NCBI GenBank assembly: GCA_015494035.1
Contig: WGBZ01000171.1
Coordinates: forward strand, 1-10,464
DNA: 10,464 nt
Source: Lysobacterales bacterium
GTDB lineage: Bacteria > Pseudomonadota > Gammaproteobacteria > Xanthomonadales > Marinicellaceae
Reading direction: 5' to 3'
Part shown: positions 1 to 7,937 of the stretch, piece by piece
Layout: the number at the start of each line of letters is the position of its first letter
How positions within the stretch are numbered: position 1 is the first letter of the stretch
Position numbers and translations under genes: made by a program
Notes under the pieces: generated by a model
Told to the model about the DNA's origin: nothing
The model's database searches: none
Seen by the model: only the letters and a program-made list of their open reading frames with translations

Positions 1-87
1 AATAGCAGGCTATTGGCAAGGACTTCAACACAGTTATCGGACATTTCAGGTGGGAGAAGCGAGTTCACGATTCGATCAGAGCTTTCC
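1..87 (+). repeat. Right half of a MITE-like palindromic element, subfamily A (truncated by window edge)
   Basis: This stretch matches the right half of the complete copies at 1749-1906 and 9069-9226. It starts in the central palindrome (AATAGC-AG-GCTATT), runs through the shared right arm with GAGTTCACGATTCGATCAGAG, and ends in GCTTTCC, which has one extra T compared with the other copies. The left half lies outside the window. Unlike the other copies, it lies upstream of a gene, about 50 bp before the GMC dehydrogenase start. Confidence 0.85.
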
Positions 88-139
88 TAGAGTATGGCCA
101 GCCAGACATCGCCCCTTGCGGCAACATTCCGGAACAGAC

Positions 140-1759
140 ATGAACCACCCCAACACCAGCAGTGAACAGTTCGATTACATTATCGTCGGTGCCGGTTCGG
201 CCGGCTGCGTCCTGGCCAACCGGCTCTCGGCTGACCCGGGCACAAGCGTGCTGTTGCTGGAAGCCGGTGGCCGCGACTGGCACCCGTTTATCCACATGCC
301 GGCCGGACTGGCCAAACTGGTCAACATCAAATCACTCAACTGGAATTACACCACCGAACCCGAGCCTCAGCTAAATAATCGCCGGCTGTACTGGCCGCGT
401 GGCAAGGTGCTGGGCGGCTCCAGCTCCATCAATGCCATGTGCTATTGCCGCGGCCACCGGGCCGATTACGACCGCTGGCAGGCACTGGGCAATGAAGGCT
501 GGGGCTTTGATGACATGCTGACGCACTTCAAGGCCACCGAGGCCAATGCACGCCCGGACATCGACGCCGAATATCACGGCACAAACGGCGACTTGAGCGT
601 GGAAGACCTGCGCTATCACAATCCGCTTACAGACACGTTTCTGCAAGCCTGTGAGGAAACCGGCCTGCCGCGGACGGATGACTTTAACGGCCCGCACCAG
701 CGCGGCTTTGGCCTGTATCAGGTCACGCAAAAAAATGGCGCGCGTCATTCCAGTGCCGCCGCATTTCTGAAACCGGCCATGGATCGCCCCAACCTTACCG
801 TGTGGACACACGCGATGGCCGAAAAAATCCTGCTGGAAGACAGCGGCACAGGGCCACGAGCGGCGGGCGTGCACCTGAAACATCGCGGCAAGCCGGTGCT
901 GGCCCGGGCCAACAAGGAAGTTATCCTGGCAGGTGGCGCACTCAACTCACCCCAGTTGCTGATGCTTTCGGGCATTGGCGAGGCGAATGAACTGGAAAAA
1001 CACGGCATCACCCCCTGCGTCAATCTGCCGGGAGTGGGCAAAAACCTGCAAGACCACCTGGATGTCTGCCTGGTGCAGGGCTGCACCCAGCCCATCACCT
1101 ACGACACCATCAATGATCTGAAGGTGGGTCTGCAGTACTACCTGCTGGGGCACCAGGGGCCGGGCGCGTCCAACGTGGCCGAGGCCGGCGGTTTCTGGCA
1201 AACCGAACTGGCCGAGGACGACCGGCCTGACGTACAGTTTCATTTTGTGCCGGCCATTCTCGATGATCATGGGCGCAACCGCATCAAGGGTTCGGGTTAC
1301 ACCCTGCATATGTGTTTTCTGCGCCCGCGCAGCCGCGGGCACCTGTCATTGGCTTCGGCCAACCCGGCTACGCCGGTTCGCATTCATGCCAACTACCTGT
1401 CCGATCCTTTTGATCTGGCCGTCATGAAAGCCGGTTTCAAACTGCAACGTCATATCTTTTCTGCCCCCGCTTTCGCCCCTTTCCGCGACACGGAAATCTT
1501 CCCCGGTGAAAGTGCACAGAGCGATGCCGACATTGAAGCCTTTATCCGCCAGAAAGCCGAAACCATTTACCACCCCGTGGGCACCTGCAAAATGGGTCAG
1601 GACGACATGGCTGTGGTGGATGCCCAACTGCGCGTGCATGGAGTCAGTGGCTTGCGGGTAGCCGATGCCTCCATCATGCCGACGCTGGTTTCAGGTAACA
1701 CCAATGCCCCCACCATTGCCATTGCCAGCAAACTGGCGGAACTCCTAAGGAAGCGCTGA
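140..1759 (+). CDS. GMC-family FAD-dependent dehydrogenase (choline/alcohol dehydrogenase-like)
   Basis: This 539-residue protein is a glucose-methanol-choline oxidoreductase, a normal length for the BetA/AlkJ group. The N-terminal Rossmann FAD-binding motif [11 protein letters not shown] is at residues 12-22 with the acidic partner in LLLEAGG (38-44). The GMC signature [15 protein letters not shown] is at 86-100, and the second signature around [16 protein letters not shown] is at 265-280. The C-terminal catalytic segment HPVGTCKMG has His478 and is followed by SGNTNAP with Asn522; this spacing matches the catalytic His/Asn pair of choline oxidase. Family members oxidise choline, aliphatic or aromatic alcohols, or polyethylene glycol using FAD; the substrate cannot be decided here, and no betB or betI lies beside it. 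The ATG at 140 is preferred over the GTG at 50, because the 30 extra residues are translated repeat and leader and the FAD motif fits the shorter form. The ribosome site is weak (CGGA). The last four codons and the stop come from the adjacent repeat, giving LRKR at the C terminus. Confidence 0.93.
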   Translation: MNHPNTSSEQFDYIIVGAGSAGCVLANRLSADPGTSVLLLEAGGRDWHPFIHMPAGLAKLVNIKSLNWNYTTEPEPQLNNRRLYWPRGKVLGGSSSINAMCYCRGHRADYDRWQALGNEGWGFDDMLTHFKATEANARPDIDAEYHGTNGDLSVEDLRYHNPLTDTFLQACEETGLPRTDDFNGPHQRGFGLYQVTQKNGARHSSAAAFLKPAMDRPNLTVWTHAMAEKILLEDSGTGPRAAGVHLKHRGKPVLARANKEVILAGGALNSPQLLMLSGIGEANELEKHGITPCVNLPGVGKNLQDHLDVCLVQGCTQPITYDTINDLKVGLQYYLLGHQGPGASNVAEAGGFWQTELAEDDRPDVQFHFVPAILDDHGRNRIKGSGYTLHMCFLRPRSRGHLSLASANPATPVRIHANYLSDPFDLAVMKAGFKLQRHIFSAPAFAPFRDTEIFPGESAQSDADIEAFIRQKAETIYHPVGTCKMGQDDMAVVDAQLRVHGVSGLRVADASIMPTLVSGNTNAPTIAIASKLAELLRKR

Positions 1760-1906
1760 TTGAATCTGGACGAAGCAGATTATGCCGGAAATGTTCGAGA
1801 ACAAGGCGAAGTTCGCAGCCAATAGCGGGCTATTGGCAAGGGCTTCAACGTAGTTATCGGACATTTCAGGTATGAGAAGCGAGTTCACGATTCGATCAGA
1901 GGTTCC
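1749..1906 (+). repeat. MITE-like palindromic element, subfamily A, complete copy
   Basis: This is a 158-bp element with terminal inverted repeats: GGAAGCGCTGATTGAATC on the left and GATTCGATCAGAGGTTCC on the right, which pair imperfectly. Its two arms can be aligned to each other without gaps over about 66 positions, so the whole element can fold into a long imperfect hairpin. The centre is CCAATAGC-GG-GCTATTGG. It overlaps the end of the GMC dehydrogenase gene, whose TGA stop lies inside the left terminus. Only CTA (1907-1909) separates it from the next copy. No coding sequence is visible inside. Confidence 0.88.
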
Positions 1907-1909
1907 CTA

Positions 1910-2068
1910 GGAAGCTCTGATTGAATCTGGCGCGAGCAGATTGTCGTGAAAATTGTTCAGTTCAAGGCGCAAACCGCACGTAATAGCCGGCTATTGTGAA
2001 GGTTTGCAACACAGAAATGGACGATTTTACGCCATAAGATGCCGTGTCACGATTCAATCAGAGCTTCC
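1910..2068 (+). repeat. MITE-like palindromic element, subfamily B, complete copy
   Basis: This is a 159-bp element with a perfect 18-bp terminal inverted repeat: GGAAGCTCTGATTGAATC on the left, GATTCAATCAGAGCTTCC on the right. The arms pair over most of their length, and the centre is the perfect palindrome AATAGCCGGCTATT. It aligns along its length with subfamily A but differs at many arm positions, so it is a separate lineage of the same family; 10084-10243 is its closest relative here. Its right terminus holds the stop codon of the convergent DUF3179 gene (2058-2060). Confidence 0.88.
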
Positions 2069-3044
2069 TAAGCACCCTGGTTTGCGGGTGAAACGTGTAC
2101 CAGGCAAACCAGTACGCCCGGCGCGGCTGCAGGGTGCCTTGCCCACCTTGTTCCGAGACCGTTACCTGCCCATCGGCGCTGCGTTTTATCTGCCAGGAGT
2201 GACCCGCCAGCTGAAAGTCCAGTTGGCCTTCCTTTTTTAACAGCGCCTCACTGACGGCCAGGGATTCATCGCCTTGCTCCAGCCCATACACCACCGCTTT
2301 GGGCGGTAGCTGTCGGTTAGTCTTGCCACCATACATGACACGATCACTGGCGCGATAGGCGGCGTACAAGTCTTTCAATTCGGCGCTGTCCGGCTCCAGC
2401 ACCAGAGACTGTGGATGCGTCATGTGCCAGTTTTTCCATTCGGTCATCACCACCGGCACGCGGGTCAGGACCTGACCGCGCTCAGGCCCGGCAAAAGCCG
2501 TGCCGGTGATTTGTTGCCACAGGTTTTTGCCTTCGCGGTCATACATGATCAGATCGCTGCCATGCAACAGGCCGGAAACCCCGAAATGCCGTTCGCGGCC
2601 ATTGACGCGGCGGTCAAACACCTCACCGGTGCCACACAACGGGCAGTAGGTCACGGCCACCGGTAAATCGTCCAGACGATCATTAACAATCTCGTGCCGT
2701 TGCAAAATCCGGGCCGGATAAACCCGTGTCTGGCCGGCGTGGCTGATGGCCAGCACCAGATCATCATCACGCAGGTAATCCACCGTGTTGGCACGCCGGA
2801 ATCGCGGCGAGTCAATGGACGGTATGCAATCCACCCGCGGGCAGCCCTGCATCACAGTATCCAACGGATAGTCCATTTGCCCGGAGTCGGTGATACCGAA
2901 AAAGTCACGCAAGATGTGCATCCTTTCCGGGTTAGCAGGCTGTGGTGTATTCCCTGCCAACAGCGGGGCAGAAACCAGTACCGCAAGGGTCAGGCACGCA
3001 AGACGCCAGGCGCGAAGGGTCAATGGGTGAAAGGCATGTGACAT
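2058..3044 (-). CDS. Secreted DUF3179-domain protein
   Basis: This 328-residue protein belongs to the DUF3179 family, whose biochemical role is not established. Recognisable family features are the run RVYPARILQRHEIVND (108-122), the Cys pair in VTYCPLCGTG (Cys134 and Cys137, a possible metal or redox site), the segment GLLHGSDLIMYDREGKNLW (158-176), and the C-terminal FAWYTFHPQT (313-322). A hydrophobic N-terminal stretch at about residues 14-31, after several basic residues, looks like a signal peptide without a lipobox, so periplasmic or exported localisation is inferred. The ATG at 3044 was chosen because a strong AGGAGGA site lies 9 nt upstream and the signal peptide begins there; the longer open frame to 3320 runs into the prolyl oligopeptidase gene. 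The final residues (RKL) and the stop come from a repeat terminus, so the native C terminus may have been altered by a few residues. It appears to be transcribed alone. Confidence 0.88.
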   Translation of the reverse strand: MSHAFHPLTLRAWRLACLTLAVLVSAPLLAGNTPQPANPERMHILRDFFGITDSGQMDYPLDTVMQGCPRVDCIPSIDSPRFRRANTVDYLRDDDLVLAISHAGQTRVYPARILQRHEIVNDRLDDLPVAVTYCPLCGTGEVFDRRVNGRERHFGVSGLLHGSDLIMYDREGKNLWQQITGTAFAGPERGQVLTRVPVVMTEWKNWHMTHPQSLVLEPDSAELKDLYAAYRASDRVMYGGKTNRQLPPKAVVYGLEQGDESLAVSEALLKKEGQLDFQLAGHSWQIKRSADGQVTVSEQGGQGTLQPRRAYWFAWYTFHPQTRVLRKL

Positions 3045-3053
3045 GGCCGGTTT

Positions 3054-3060
3054 TCCTCCT
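3054..3060 (-). promoter_or_regulatory. Ribosome binding site of the DUF3179 gene
   Basis: The minus strand reads AGGAGGA with a 9-nt spacer to the ATG at 3044. It fixes the start there and excludes the longer upstream-extended frame. Confidence 0.75.
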
Positions 3061-3135
3061 TTGGGGTCGATTGGCTCACACTGGGACAGTTCCGGCAGCC
3101 ATTCGATTGCATCTTTTGGCGGTTTTCGCCCTGGA

Positions 3136-3170
3136 CACACAAAAGCCGACACAAGGCCGGCTTTTGTGTG
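3136..3170 (-). terminator. Rho-independent terminator of the prolyl oligopeptidase / bamD cluster
   Basis: A perfect 13-bp inverted repeat is formed by CACACAAAAGCCG (3136-3148) and CGGCTTTTGTGTG (3158-3170), with a 9-nt loop. It lies 43 bp beyond the stop of the minus-strand prolyl oligopeptidase gene and before the DUF3179 start. The A and T runs within the stem arms give a U-rich descending arm on the minus strand. The run of U is only four and is followed by GTGTG, so strength is uncertain. Confidence 0.72.
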
Positions 3171-3213
3171 AGGGCCTGTCATCCTGAGCGGCCCTCTCCC
3201 CTTGAACCAGGCA

Positions 3214-5481
3214 TTACTCTTTCGTGTTGTCTTTCGTGTCGTCTGACATGTTGTGCCGCATAAAGGCAAAGCGGTCGGCAACCTCGTCAATGACCTTGTC
3301 GGTGGGCTTGCCCGCGCCATGTCCGGCCTTGGTGTCGATCCGAATCACGATCGGCTGGTCACCTTTCTGGGCATTCTGCAAGGCCGCGGCCAGCTTGAAG
3401 CTGTGGGCCGGGAAAACCCGATCGTCATGGTCGGCAGTGGTAATCATAATGGCCGGGTATTCCTTTTCCACCGCATTATGCACTGGCGAATATGCGCGCA
3501 AAGCGGCGAATTCTTCCGGGTTTTGCGGTGAGCCGTAATCGGACTCCCAGGCCCAGCCGATGGTGAACTTGTTGAAACGCAGCATATCCTGCACGCCCAC
3601 TTCCGGCACACTGGCGGCAAACAGGTCCGGCCGTTGCATGACAGTAGCCGCAGCCAGCAAACCGCCATTACTGCGACCGTTGATGGCCAGTTTCTTCGGG
3701 TTGGTGTATTTTTCCCGGATCAGGTATTCCGCCGCGGCAATAAAATCATCAAACACGTTTTGCTTGCGGGTCTTGGTGCCGGCCTCGTGCCAGGCTTTGC
3801 CAAATTCACCCCCACCGCGCAAATTGGCCACGGCATACACACCGCCGTTATTCATCCAGACAATATTGGCCGGTGAAAAACGCGGCGTGATGGGGATATT
3901 GAAACCGCCATAGCCGTAAAGCAGGGTCGGGTTGTTGCCGTCCTTCTTGAGGCCTTTCTTGTAACTGATGAACATGGGCACACGGGTGCCATCCTTACTG
4001 GTGTACCACACCTGTTCGGTGGTGTAATCATCAGGGTTGAAGGCCACCTTGGGTTGCTTTAACAGCTGCGACTGGTTTTTCTCCACGTCATAGCGGTACA
4101 CCGTGGTGGGGGTGTAGAAGTTGTTAAAGGTGTAGAAGGTCTCGGTGTCATTCTGCTTGCCGGAAAAGCCGGAAACCGAGCCAATGCCAGGCAGTGTGAC
4201 TTCACCCAGATCATTGCCGTTCAGGTCGAACCGTTTGACTTTGCTGTAGGCGTTATCCAGGTAGGACACCAGCAACTTGTTGCCCACCAGACTGGCCGAG
4301 CGCAAGGTCGCTTTGGGGTTGTTTGGCACAATTTCCACGTGCTGCTGCGGGGCCTTGGCATTGATCTTGATAATGCGGTAATTGTCGGCGTTTTCATCCG
4401 TGACAAAATACAAGTCATCGCCCTGATTGCCAATAAACTGGTAGCTGTTTTCAAACTCCGGGGTCAGCGGTTTGAACGGTTCATCGCTGCCCAATCGCTT
4501 GAAAAGAATCAGGTTGCGTTCGTCGGTGCCTTTCCAGACTGGCAATAGCAGGAAACGCCCGTCTTCGGTGACAATATTGCCAAAACCCCATTCCTTATGA
4601 TCGGGCCGCTGATAAATCAGGGTGTCCTGAGACTGGTCGGTGCCCAGTTTGTGAAAGTAAACCTTCTGGTTGTAATTGACGGCTTTCAGCTCATTTTCGT
4701 CCTTGGGTTCGTCGTAACGGGCATAGAAAAATCCGGACTCATCCGGCAACCAGGCCGGAGCAGAAAACTTGACCCAGTGCAGTTCGTCGTCTGTGTCCTT
4801 GCCGGTGGCCACATCGCGCACCTTCCACGTACGCCAGTCCGAGCCGCCTTCGGAAATGCCATAGGCCATGTAGCGACCTTTGGGCGAAAATTCCACACCG
4901 GCCACCGAAGCGGTCTGGTCTTCGGACAAAGTGTTGGGGTCGATGAGCACACGGCCTTCCTGGTTCAGGTCATCGGTCACGTACAACACGGCCTGGTTCT
5001 GCAGGCCGTCATTTTTCCAGTAGGCGTACTGCTGGCCCACTTTTTCCGGCGCACTGACGCGTTCGTAGTCCCAGATGGCTTTCAACTGCTGGCGGAATTG
5101 CTCGCGTTCCGGCACGTTTTTGAAATAATCCTCGGTGAAAGCCACTTGGCGTTTGACCCAGTCGCGGGTTTCCTCACTGTCGAGGTTTTCCAGCCAGCGA
5201 TAGGGGTCAGCCACCTTGACGCCGTTGTAGTCGTCCACCACATCCAGCTGTTTGCTTTGCGGGTAAATCAAGTTTTTCATGCCGTGACCGGTGGTTGGCT
5301 TGCTGGTTTCTGTCATGGGCACGGTGTCAACTTTGAGGGGCTGGGCCGTTTTTTCCATGGAGGTTTTATCCGTGTTATCCATTGTGTTTGTGCTGTTCGT
5401 GGTGCCTGTGTCAGGGGAAGTACCGCATCCGCCAAGGGCGAAGGCCAGCGCGGCGGTGAGTGAGATGGCAAGTCTGTTCAT
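3214..5481 (-). CDS. Prolyl oligopeptidase (family S9A), predicted lipoprotein
   Basis: This 755-residue serine peptidase would cut short peptides after proline. It has a seven-bladed beta-propeller gate (about residues 75-480, opening with YPQSKQLDVVDDYNGVKVADPYRWLE) and a C-terminal alpha/beta-hydrolase domain. The catalytic triad is visible: Ser604 in NGRSNGG, Asp686 in DHDDRVFPAHS (Arg688 corresponds to the substrate-binding arginine of porcine POP), and His721 in KAGHGAGKPT. The N terminus is a lipoprotein signal ending in LGGC, with Cys19; Gly at +2 predicts the outer membrane. A Thr/Asn/Ser-rich linker (about 20-66) follows. The ATG at 5481 is chosen because it begins the signal peptide and has GGAG upstream; upstream extension adds non-signal residues overlapping the CDF gene. 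It lies 52 nt downstream of the CDF pump gene and is followed by a strong hairpin, so it is probably the last gene of that transcript. A role in using exogenous peptides is inferred. Confidence 0.95.
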   Translation of the reverse strand: MNRLAISLTAALAFALGGCGTSPDTGTTNSTNTMDNTDKTSMEKTAQPLKVDTVPMTETSKPTTGHGMKNLIYPQSKQLDVVDDYNGVKVADPYRWLENLDSEETRDWVKRQVAFTEDYFKNVPEREQFRQQLKAIWDYERVSAPEKVGQQYAYWKNDGLQNQAVLYVTDDLNQEGRVLIDPNTLSEDQTASVAGVEFSPKGRYMAYGISEGGSDWRTWKVRDVATGKDTDDELHWVKFSAPAWLPDESGFFYARYDEPKDENELKAVNYNQKVYFHKLGTDQSQDTLIYQRPDHKEWGFGNIVTEDGRFLLLPVWKGTDERNLILFKRLGSDEPFKPLTPEFENSYQFIGNQGDDLYFVTDENADNYRIIKINAKAPQQHVEIVPNNPKATLRSASLVGNKLLVSYLDNAYSKVKRFDLNGNDLGEVTLPGIGSVSGFSGKQNDTETFYTFNNFYTPTTVYRYDVEKNQSQLLKQPKVAFNPDDYTTEQVWYTSKDGTRVPMFISYKKGLKKDGNNPTLLYGYGGFNIPITPRFSPANIVWMNNGGVYAVANLRGGGEFGKAWHEAGTKTRKQNVFDDFIAAAEYLIREKYTNPKKLAINGRSNGGLLAAATVMQRPDLFAASVPEVGVQDMLRFNKFTIGWAWESDYGSPQNPEEFAALRAYSPVHNAVEKEYPAIMITTADHDDRVFPAHSFKLAAALQNAQKGDQPIVIRIDTKAGHGAGKPTDKVIDEVADRFAFMRHNMSDDTKDNTKE

Positions 5482-5533
5482 GAGTGTCTCCGTGTCAGTG
5501 TCAGGACTAAAAGGGGTATCAGCCTGGGAGCAA

Positions 5534-6430
5534 TTAATGGTGTGGGGTGTCGCAACGCGGTTCCATGTCCGGATTTTCCACCTGCAGTGTGTAATGGTCA
5601 ATGCCAAAACGCTCTCTGAGCAGGTCACGCATGGCCTCCCACACCGACGGCCATTGTTGCAGGTCATCCACCACCACGTGCGCCGTCAGTGAGGCCTGAG
5701 AAGAAGTCAATGACCACAGGTGCAAATCGTGAATACCGCGCACGCCGGGCACGGCTGCCATGGCTTGTTGCACTTCTTCCGGCGACAGGTCCAGCGGCAC
5801 GCCGTCCATCAACGCGTGAATGGCTTCGCGCAGCAGGCGGATGGTGGAATAGAGAATCAGCAGGCTGATAAAAATGGACAGAATGGGGTCTATCTTGACC
5901 CAGCCGGTGAGTGAAATCACCAGTCCGGAAATAATCGCCGCCACCGAACCCAAGAGGTCTCCCATCACATGTAGCATGGCGCCACGCGTGTTGACGTTTT
6001 TCTCGCCCCGGCTCAGTATCCAGGCCACCAGCAGGTTGATGAGCAGCCCAATGACTGCCACGGCAGTCACCACATGACCTTCCACAGGCTCGGGTGAAAG
6101 CAGTCGCACCACCGATTCCACTACGATGTAGGCCACCAGCACCAGCATAATGACGGAATTCAGCAAAGCGGCGAGGAATTCCACCCGCCCGAGGCCAAAA
6201 CTGTGGGTGCGGGTGGCGCCGCGATTGGCCAGCCAGGCCGCCACGGCCGCAATCCCCAGGGCAAAGGAATCGGTGATCATGTGGCCCGCATCGCCCATCA
6301 GCGCCAGTGAATTGGCCAGCCAGCCAGCCACCGCTTCCACCAGGGCAAAAACCGTCGTCAGCCCCAGGGCCATAAACAGCGTTTTTCCCGTACTGCGGGG
6401 GTGATGATGGTGGTCGTGACTGGCACTCAT
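5534..6430 (-). CDS. Cation diffusion facilitator (CzcD/ZitB-like Zn2+ efflux pump)
   Basis: This 298-residue inner-membrane antiporter exports Zn2+, and possibly Co2+ or Cd2+, in exchange for protons. About six transmembrane helices are visible between residues 15 and 195. The metal site of the family is present twice: His50/Asp54 in GHMITD (helix 2) and His154/Asp158 in HVMGD (helix 5), the HD-HD arrangement associated with zinc. A His-rich N terminus (SHDHHHH) and the cytoplasmic C-terminal domain with GIHDLHLWSL (232-241) and His251 are further ligand regions; the tail ends in His-His. Length is normal for the ZitB/CzcD group. The ATG at 6430 has a moderate GAGGG upstream. It begins 18 nt after the MarC-family gene and is followed after 52 nt by the prolyl oligopeptidase, so co-transcription is likely. 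No MerR- or ArsR-type metal sensor gene is in the window. Confidence 0.93.
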   Translation of the reverse strand: MSASHDHHHHPRSTGKTLFMALGLTTVFALVEAVAGWLANSLALMGDAGHMITDSFALGIAAVAAWLANRGATRTHSFGLGRVEFLAALLNSVIMLVLVAYIVVESVVRLLSPEPVEGHVVTAVAVIGLLINLLVAWILSRGEKNVNTRGAMLHVMGDLLGSVAAIISGLVISLTGWVKIDPILSIFISLLILYSTIRLLREAIHALMDGVPLDLSPEEVQQAMAAVPGVRGIHDLHLWSLTSSQASLTAHVVVDDLQQWPSVWEAMRDLLRERFGIDHYTLQVENPDMEPRCDTPHH

Positions 6431-6448
6431 GGACTAGGCCCTCATCAA

Positions 6449-7042
6449 CTAACCGTGGGGCAAATGGGCAACAAACTTGGCGATACCGTCCAGAAACATC
6501 TGCACCGATATGGCCACCAGCACCATGCCCATCAGCCGCTCAATGGCGATCATGCCGCGTTTGCCCAGAAATTTCTGCAAGGCCGTGGCGGAAAACAGAA
6601 TAATCGCAGAAGCCAGCCAGGCAATAAACAGCGCAATGGCCCAGTCAGTGAGCCTGTCCGGGTACTGGTTGGCCAACAGGATAAGGGTGGCCAGAATCGA
6701 TGGCCCGGCCACCAGCGGTATGGCCAAAGGCACCAAAAACGGTTCGCCCTCAATGTCTTCATCGCCATAGGATTTGGTGGCCGGAAAGATCATCCGCAAG
6801 GCAATGATAAAGAGGATAATGGCCCCGGCCAGGTTGACCGCTTCCTGTTTCAGATCCAGCAAGCTGAGGAATTTCTGGCCAAAGAAAAGAAAAAGGTAAA
6901 GAATCACCAGCGCCAGCAGCAGCTCGCGCGCCAATACCTTGTAGCGGCGTTGGCTTTTTTGCAGGTAGGAAAGAAAAATCGGGATATTGCCCAGCGGATC
7001 CAGAATCAGAAAAAGCAGAATGGTGGCTGAAATAATATCCAT
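6449..7042 (-). CDS. MarC-family integral membrane protein (YhgN-like)
   Basis: This 197-residue, very hydrophobic protein has about six predicted transmembrane helices. It shows both conserved MarC-family segments: LILDPLGNIPIFLSYL near the N terminus and VPLAIPLVAGPSILATL in the middle. The family (MarC, YhgN, YchE in E. coli) has no firmly established transport function; early links of marC to antibiotic resistance were not upheld. The start is taken as the ATG at 7042. The preceding codon is TTG (7045), directly after the bamD TGA (7046-7048), so the junction reads TGA-TTG-ATG and either codon could start translation. No strong ribosome site is seen, which fits translational coupling to bamD. 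It ends 18 nt before the CDF gene. Confidence 0.9.
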   Translation of the reverse strand: MDIISATILLFLILDPLGNIPIFLSYLQKSQRRYKVLARELLLALVILYLFLFFGQKFLSLLDLKQEAVNLAGAIILFIIALRMIFPATKSYGDEDIEGEPFLVPLAIPLVAGPSILATLILLANQYPDRLTDWAIALFIAWLASAIILFSATALQKFLGKRGMIAIERLMGMVLVAISVQMFLDGIAKFVAHLPHG

Positions 7043-7045
7043 CAA

Positions 7046-7888
7046 TCAGTCTTTGCTGGCAAAGGGCCAGATGATGTTCTTGAACGTCATGGCCGGATCC
7101 TTGAGCTGGATTTTTCCTGTCTGCAGATAGTCATGTTGCGGAAAATTCAATGCCAGCACCTTGCGCGCATCCGCTGCCAGTTGAGGCTCGTCCAGGTGAT
7201 TGTAGGCTTCCACAAGAATGGCCAGCGCATCGCCCACCGCCGGTGTGCCCTGGAATGATTCCACCACAAACTTGGCGCGATTGGCCGCCCCCACCCAGGC
7301 TCCACGGCGCAAATAGTATTTTGCCACGCGGTTTTCCGCATTGGCGAGCTGATTTTTCAGGTACAGCATGCGTTGCCTGGCATCGGTGGCGTAAGGACTG
7401 TCGGGGTATTTTTCCAGAAAATCCTTAAAGGCCAGAAACGCCAGCTGAATGTCTTCCTGGTTACGGTCGGCCGCGGAATCGGGGTTGATGCGCTGAAACA
7501 GCCCACGGCTGCTATCGAAGTAAACCATGCCCTTGAGGTAGTGGGCAAAATCCAGATTGGGGTGTGCCGGGTAGTTGCGCATGAAGCGGTCGAGAGTGGA
7601 AATGGCCAGGTCCTTGTCGTAGGACTTGTAATAGGCGTAAGCCAGGTCCAGGGCAGCCTGCTCGGCGTATTTCCCGAAAGGATACTGCGAGCGCAGGTTC
7701 TTCAGGTACAGGATGGCCTGATCCCACAGCTGCAGTTGCATGGCACGGTTGGCCTGCTGATACAGCTGCTCGGCGGTGTAGCGCGAGGCCCGCAAGTCCC
7801 TGTCTTCATCTTTCTTCTTGTTGCCACGACAGCCGCCCAGCGACACCAGCAAACTGGCCGCAGCCAGCAACACAATCAATTTTTTCAT
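7046..7888 (-). CDS. bamD: Outer membrane assembly lipoprotein BamD (ComL)
   Basis: BamD is the essential lipoprotein of the BAM complex, which folds beta-barrel proteins into the outer membrane together with BamA. This 280-residue protein has a lipoprotein signal ending in LGGC (Cys20, Arg at +2), then TPR-like repeats. Diagnostic motifs are YTAEQLYQQANRAM (37-50), LRSQYPFGKYAEQAAL (65-80), the segment AFKDFLEKYPDSPYATDARQRM (153-174), and YYLRRGAWVGAANRAK (191-206). It is about 35 residues longer than E. coli BamD (245), partly in the charged linker after Cys20 and at the C terminus. The start at 7888 is chosen because the signal peptide begins there with Lys-Lys; ATG codons at 7897 and 7900 are alternatives, and the Shine-Dalgarno site is weak. 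It diverges from rluD, as in many gammaproteobacteria. The marC-like gene follows almost directly. Confidence 0.95.
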   Translation of the reverse strand: MKKLIVLLAAASLLVSLGGCRGNKKKDEDRDLRASRYTAEQLYQQANRAMQLQLWDQAILYLKNLRSQYPFGKYAEQAALDLAYAYYKSYDKDLAISTLDRFMRNYPAHPNLDFAHYLKGMVYFDSSRGLFQRINPDSAADRNQEDIQLAFLAFKDFLEKYPDSPYATDARQRMLYLKNQLANAENRVAKYYLRRGAWVGAANRAKFVVESFQGTPAVGDALAILVEAYNHLDEPQLAADARKVLALNFPQHDYLQTGKIQLKDPAMTFKNIIWPFASKD

Positions 7889-7937
7889 TCGAATCATCAT
7901 CCCGTAAAACCCGCCCATAATACTGTAAAATCCGGCC
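7889..7937. promoter_or_regulatory. Divergent bamD/rluD promoter region
   Basis: Only 49 bp separate the two start codons, so the promoters must be here or inside the 5' ends of the opposite genes. AT-rich hexamers resembling -10 boxes are visible: TATTAT on the minus strand (7917-7922) and TAATAC on the plus strand (7918-7923). Neither has a convincing -35 at the right spacing. The assignment rests mainly on gene arrangement. Confidence 0.35.

Noticed and set aside
50..139. N-terminal extension of the GMC dehydrogenase from a GTG at 50
   Set aside because: The 30 extra residues translate repeat and leader sequence, and the FAD-binding motif is at the normal distance from the ATG at 140.
371..883. 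Minus-strand open frame of 170 codons inside the GMC gene
   Set aside because: It is a shadow frame opposite clear GMC motifs, with no domain recognised.
1..2068. CRISPR array
   Set aside because: The repeats are about 160 bp, nearly contiguous or widely separated, with no regular short spacers.
4597..5463. Long plus-strand open frame of 288 codons
   Set aside because: It is the antisense shadow of the prolyl oligopeptidase gene, has no recognisable domain, and the minus-strand protein has full family motifs.
6401..7030. Plus-strand open frame of 209 codons, rich in Gln, Lys and Asn
   Set aside because: It is antisense to the MarC-family gene; the composition is that expected from a reversed hydrophobic membrane protein.
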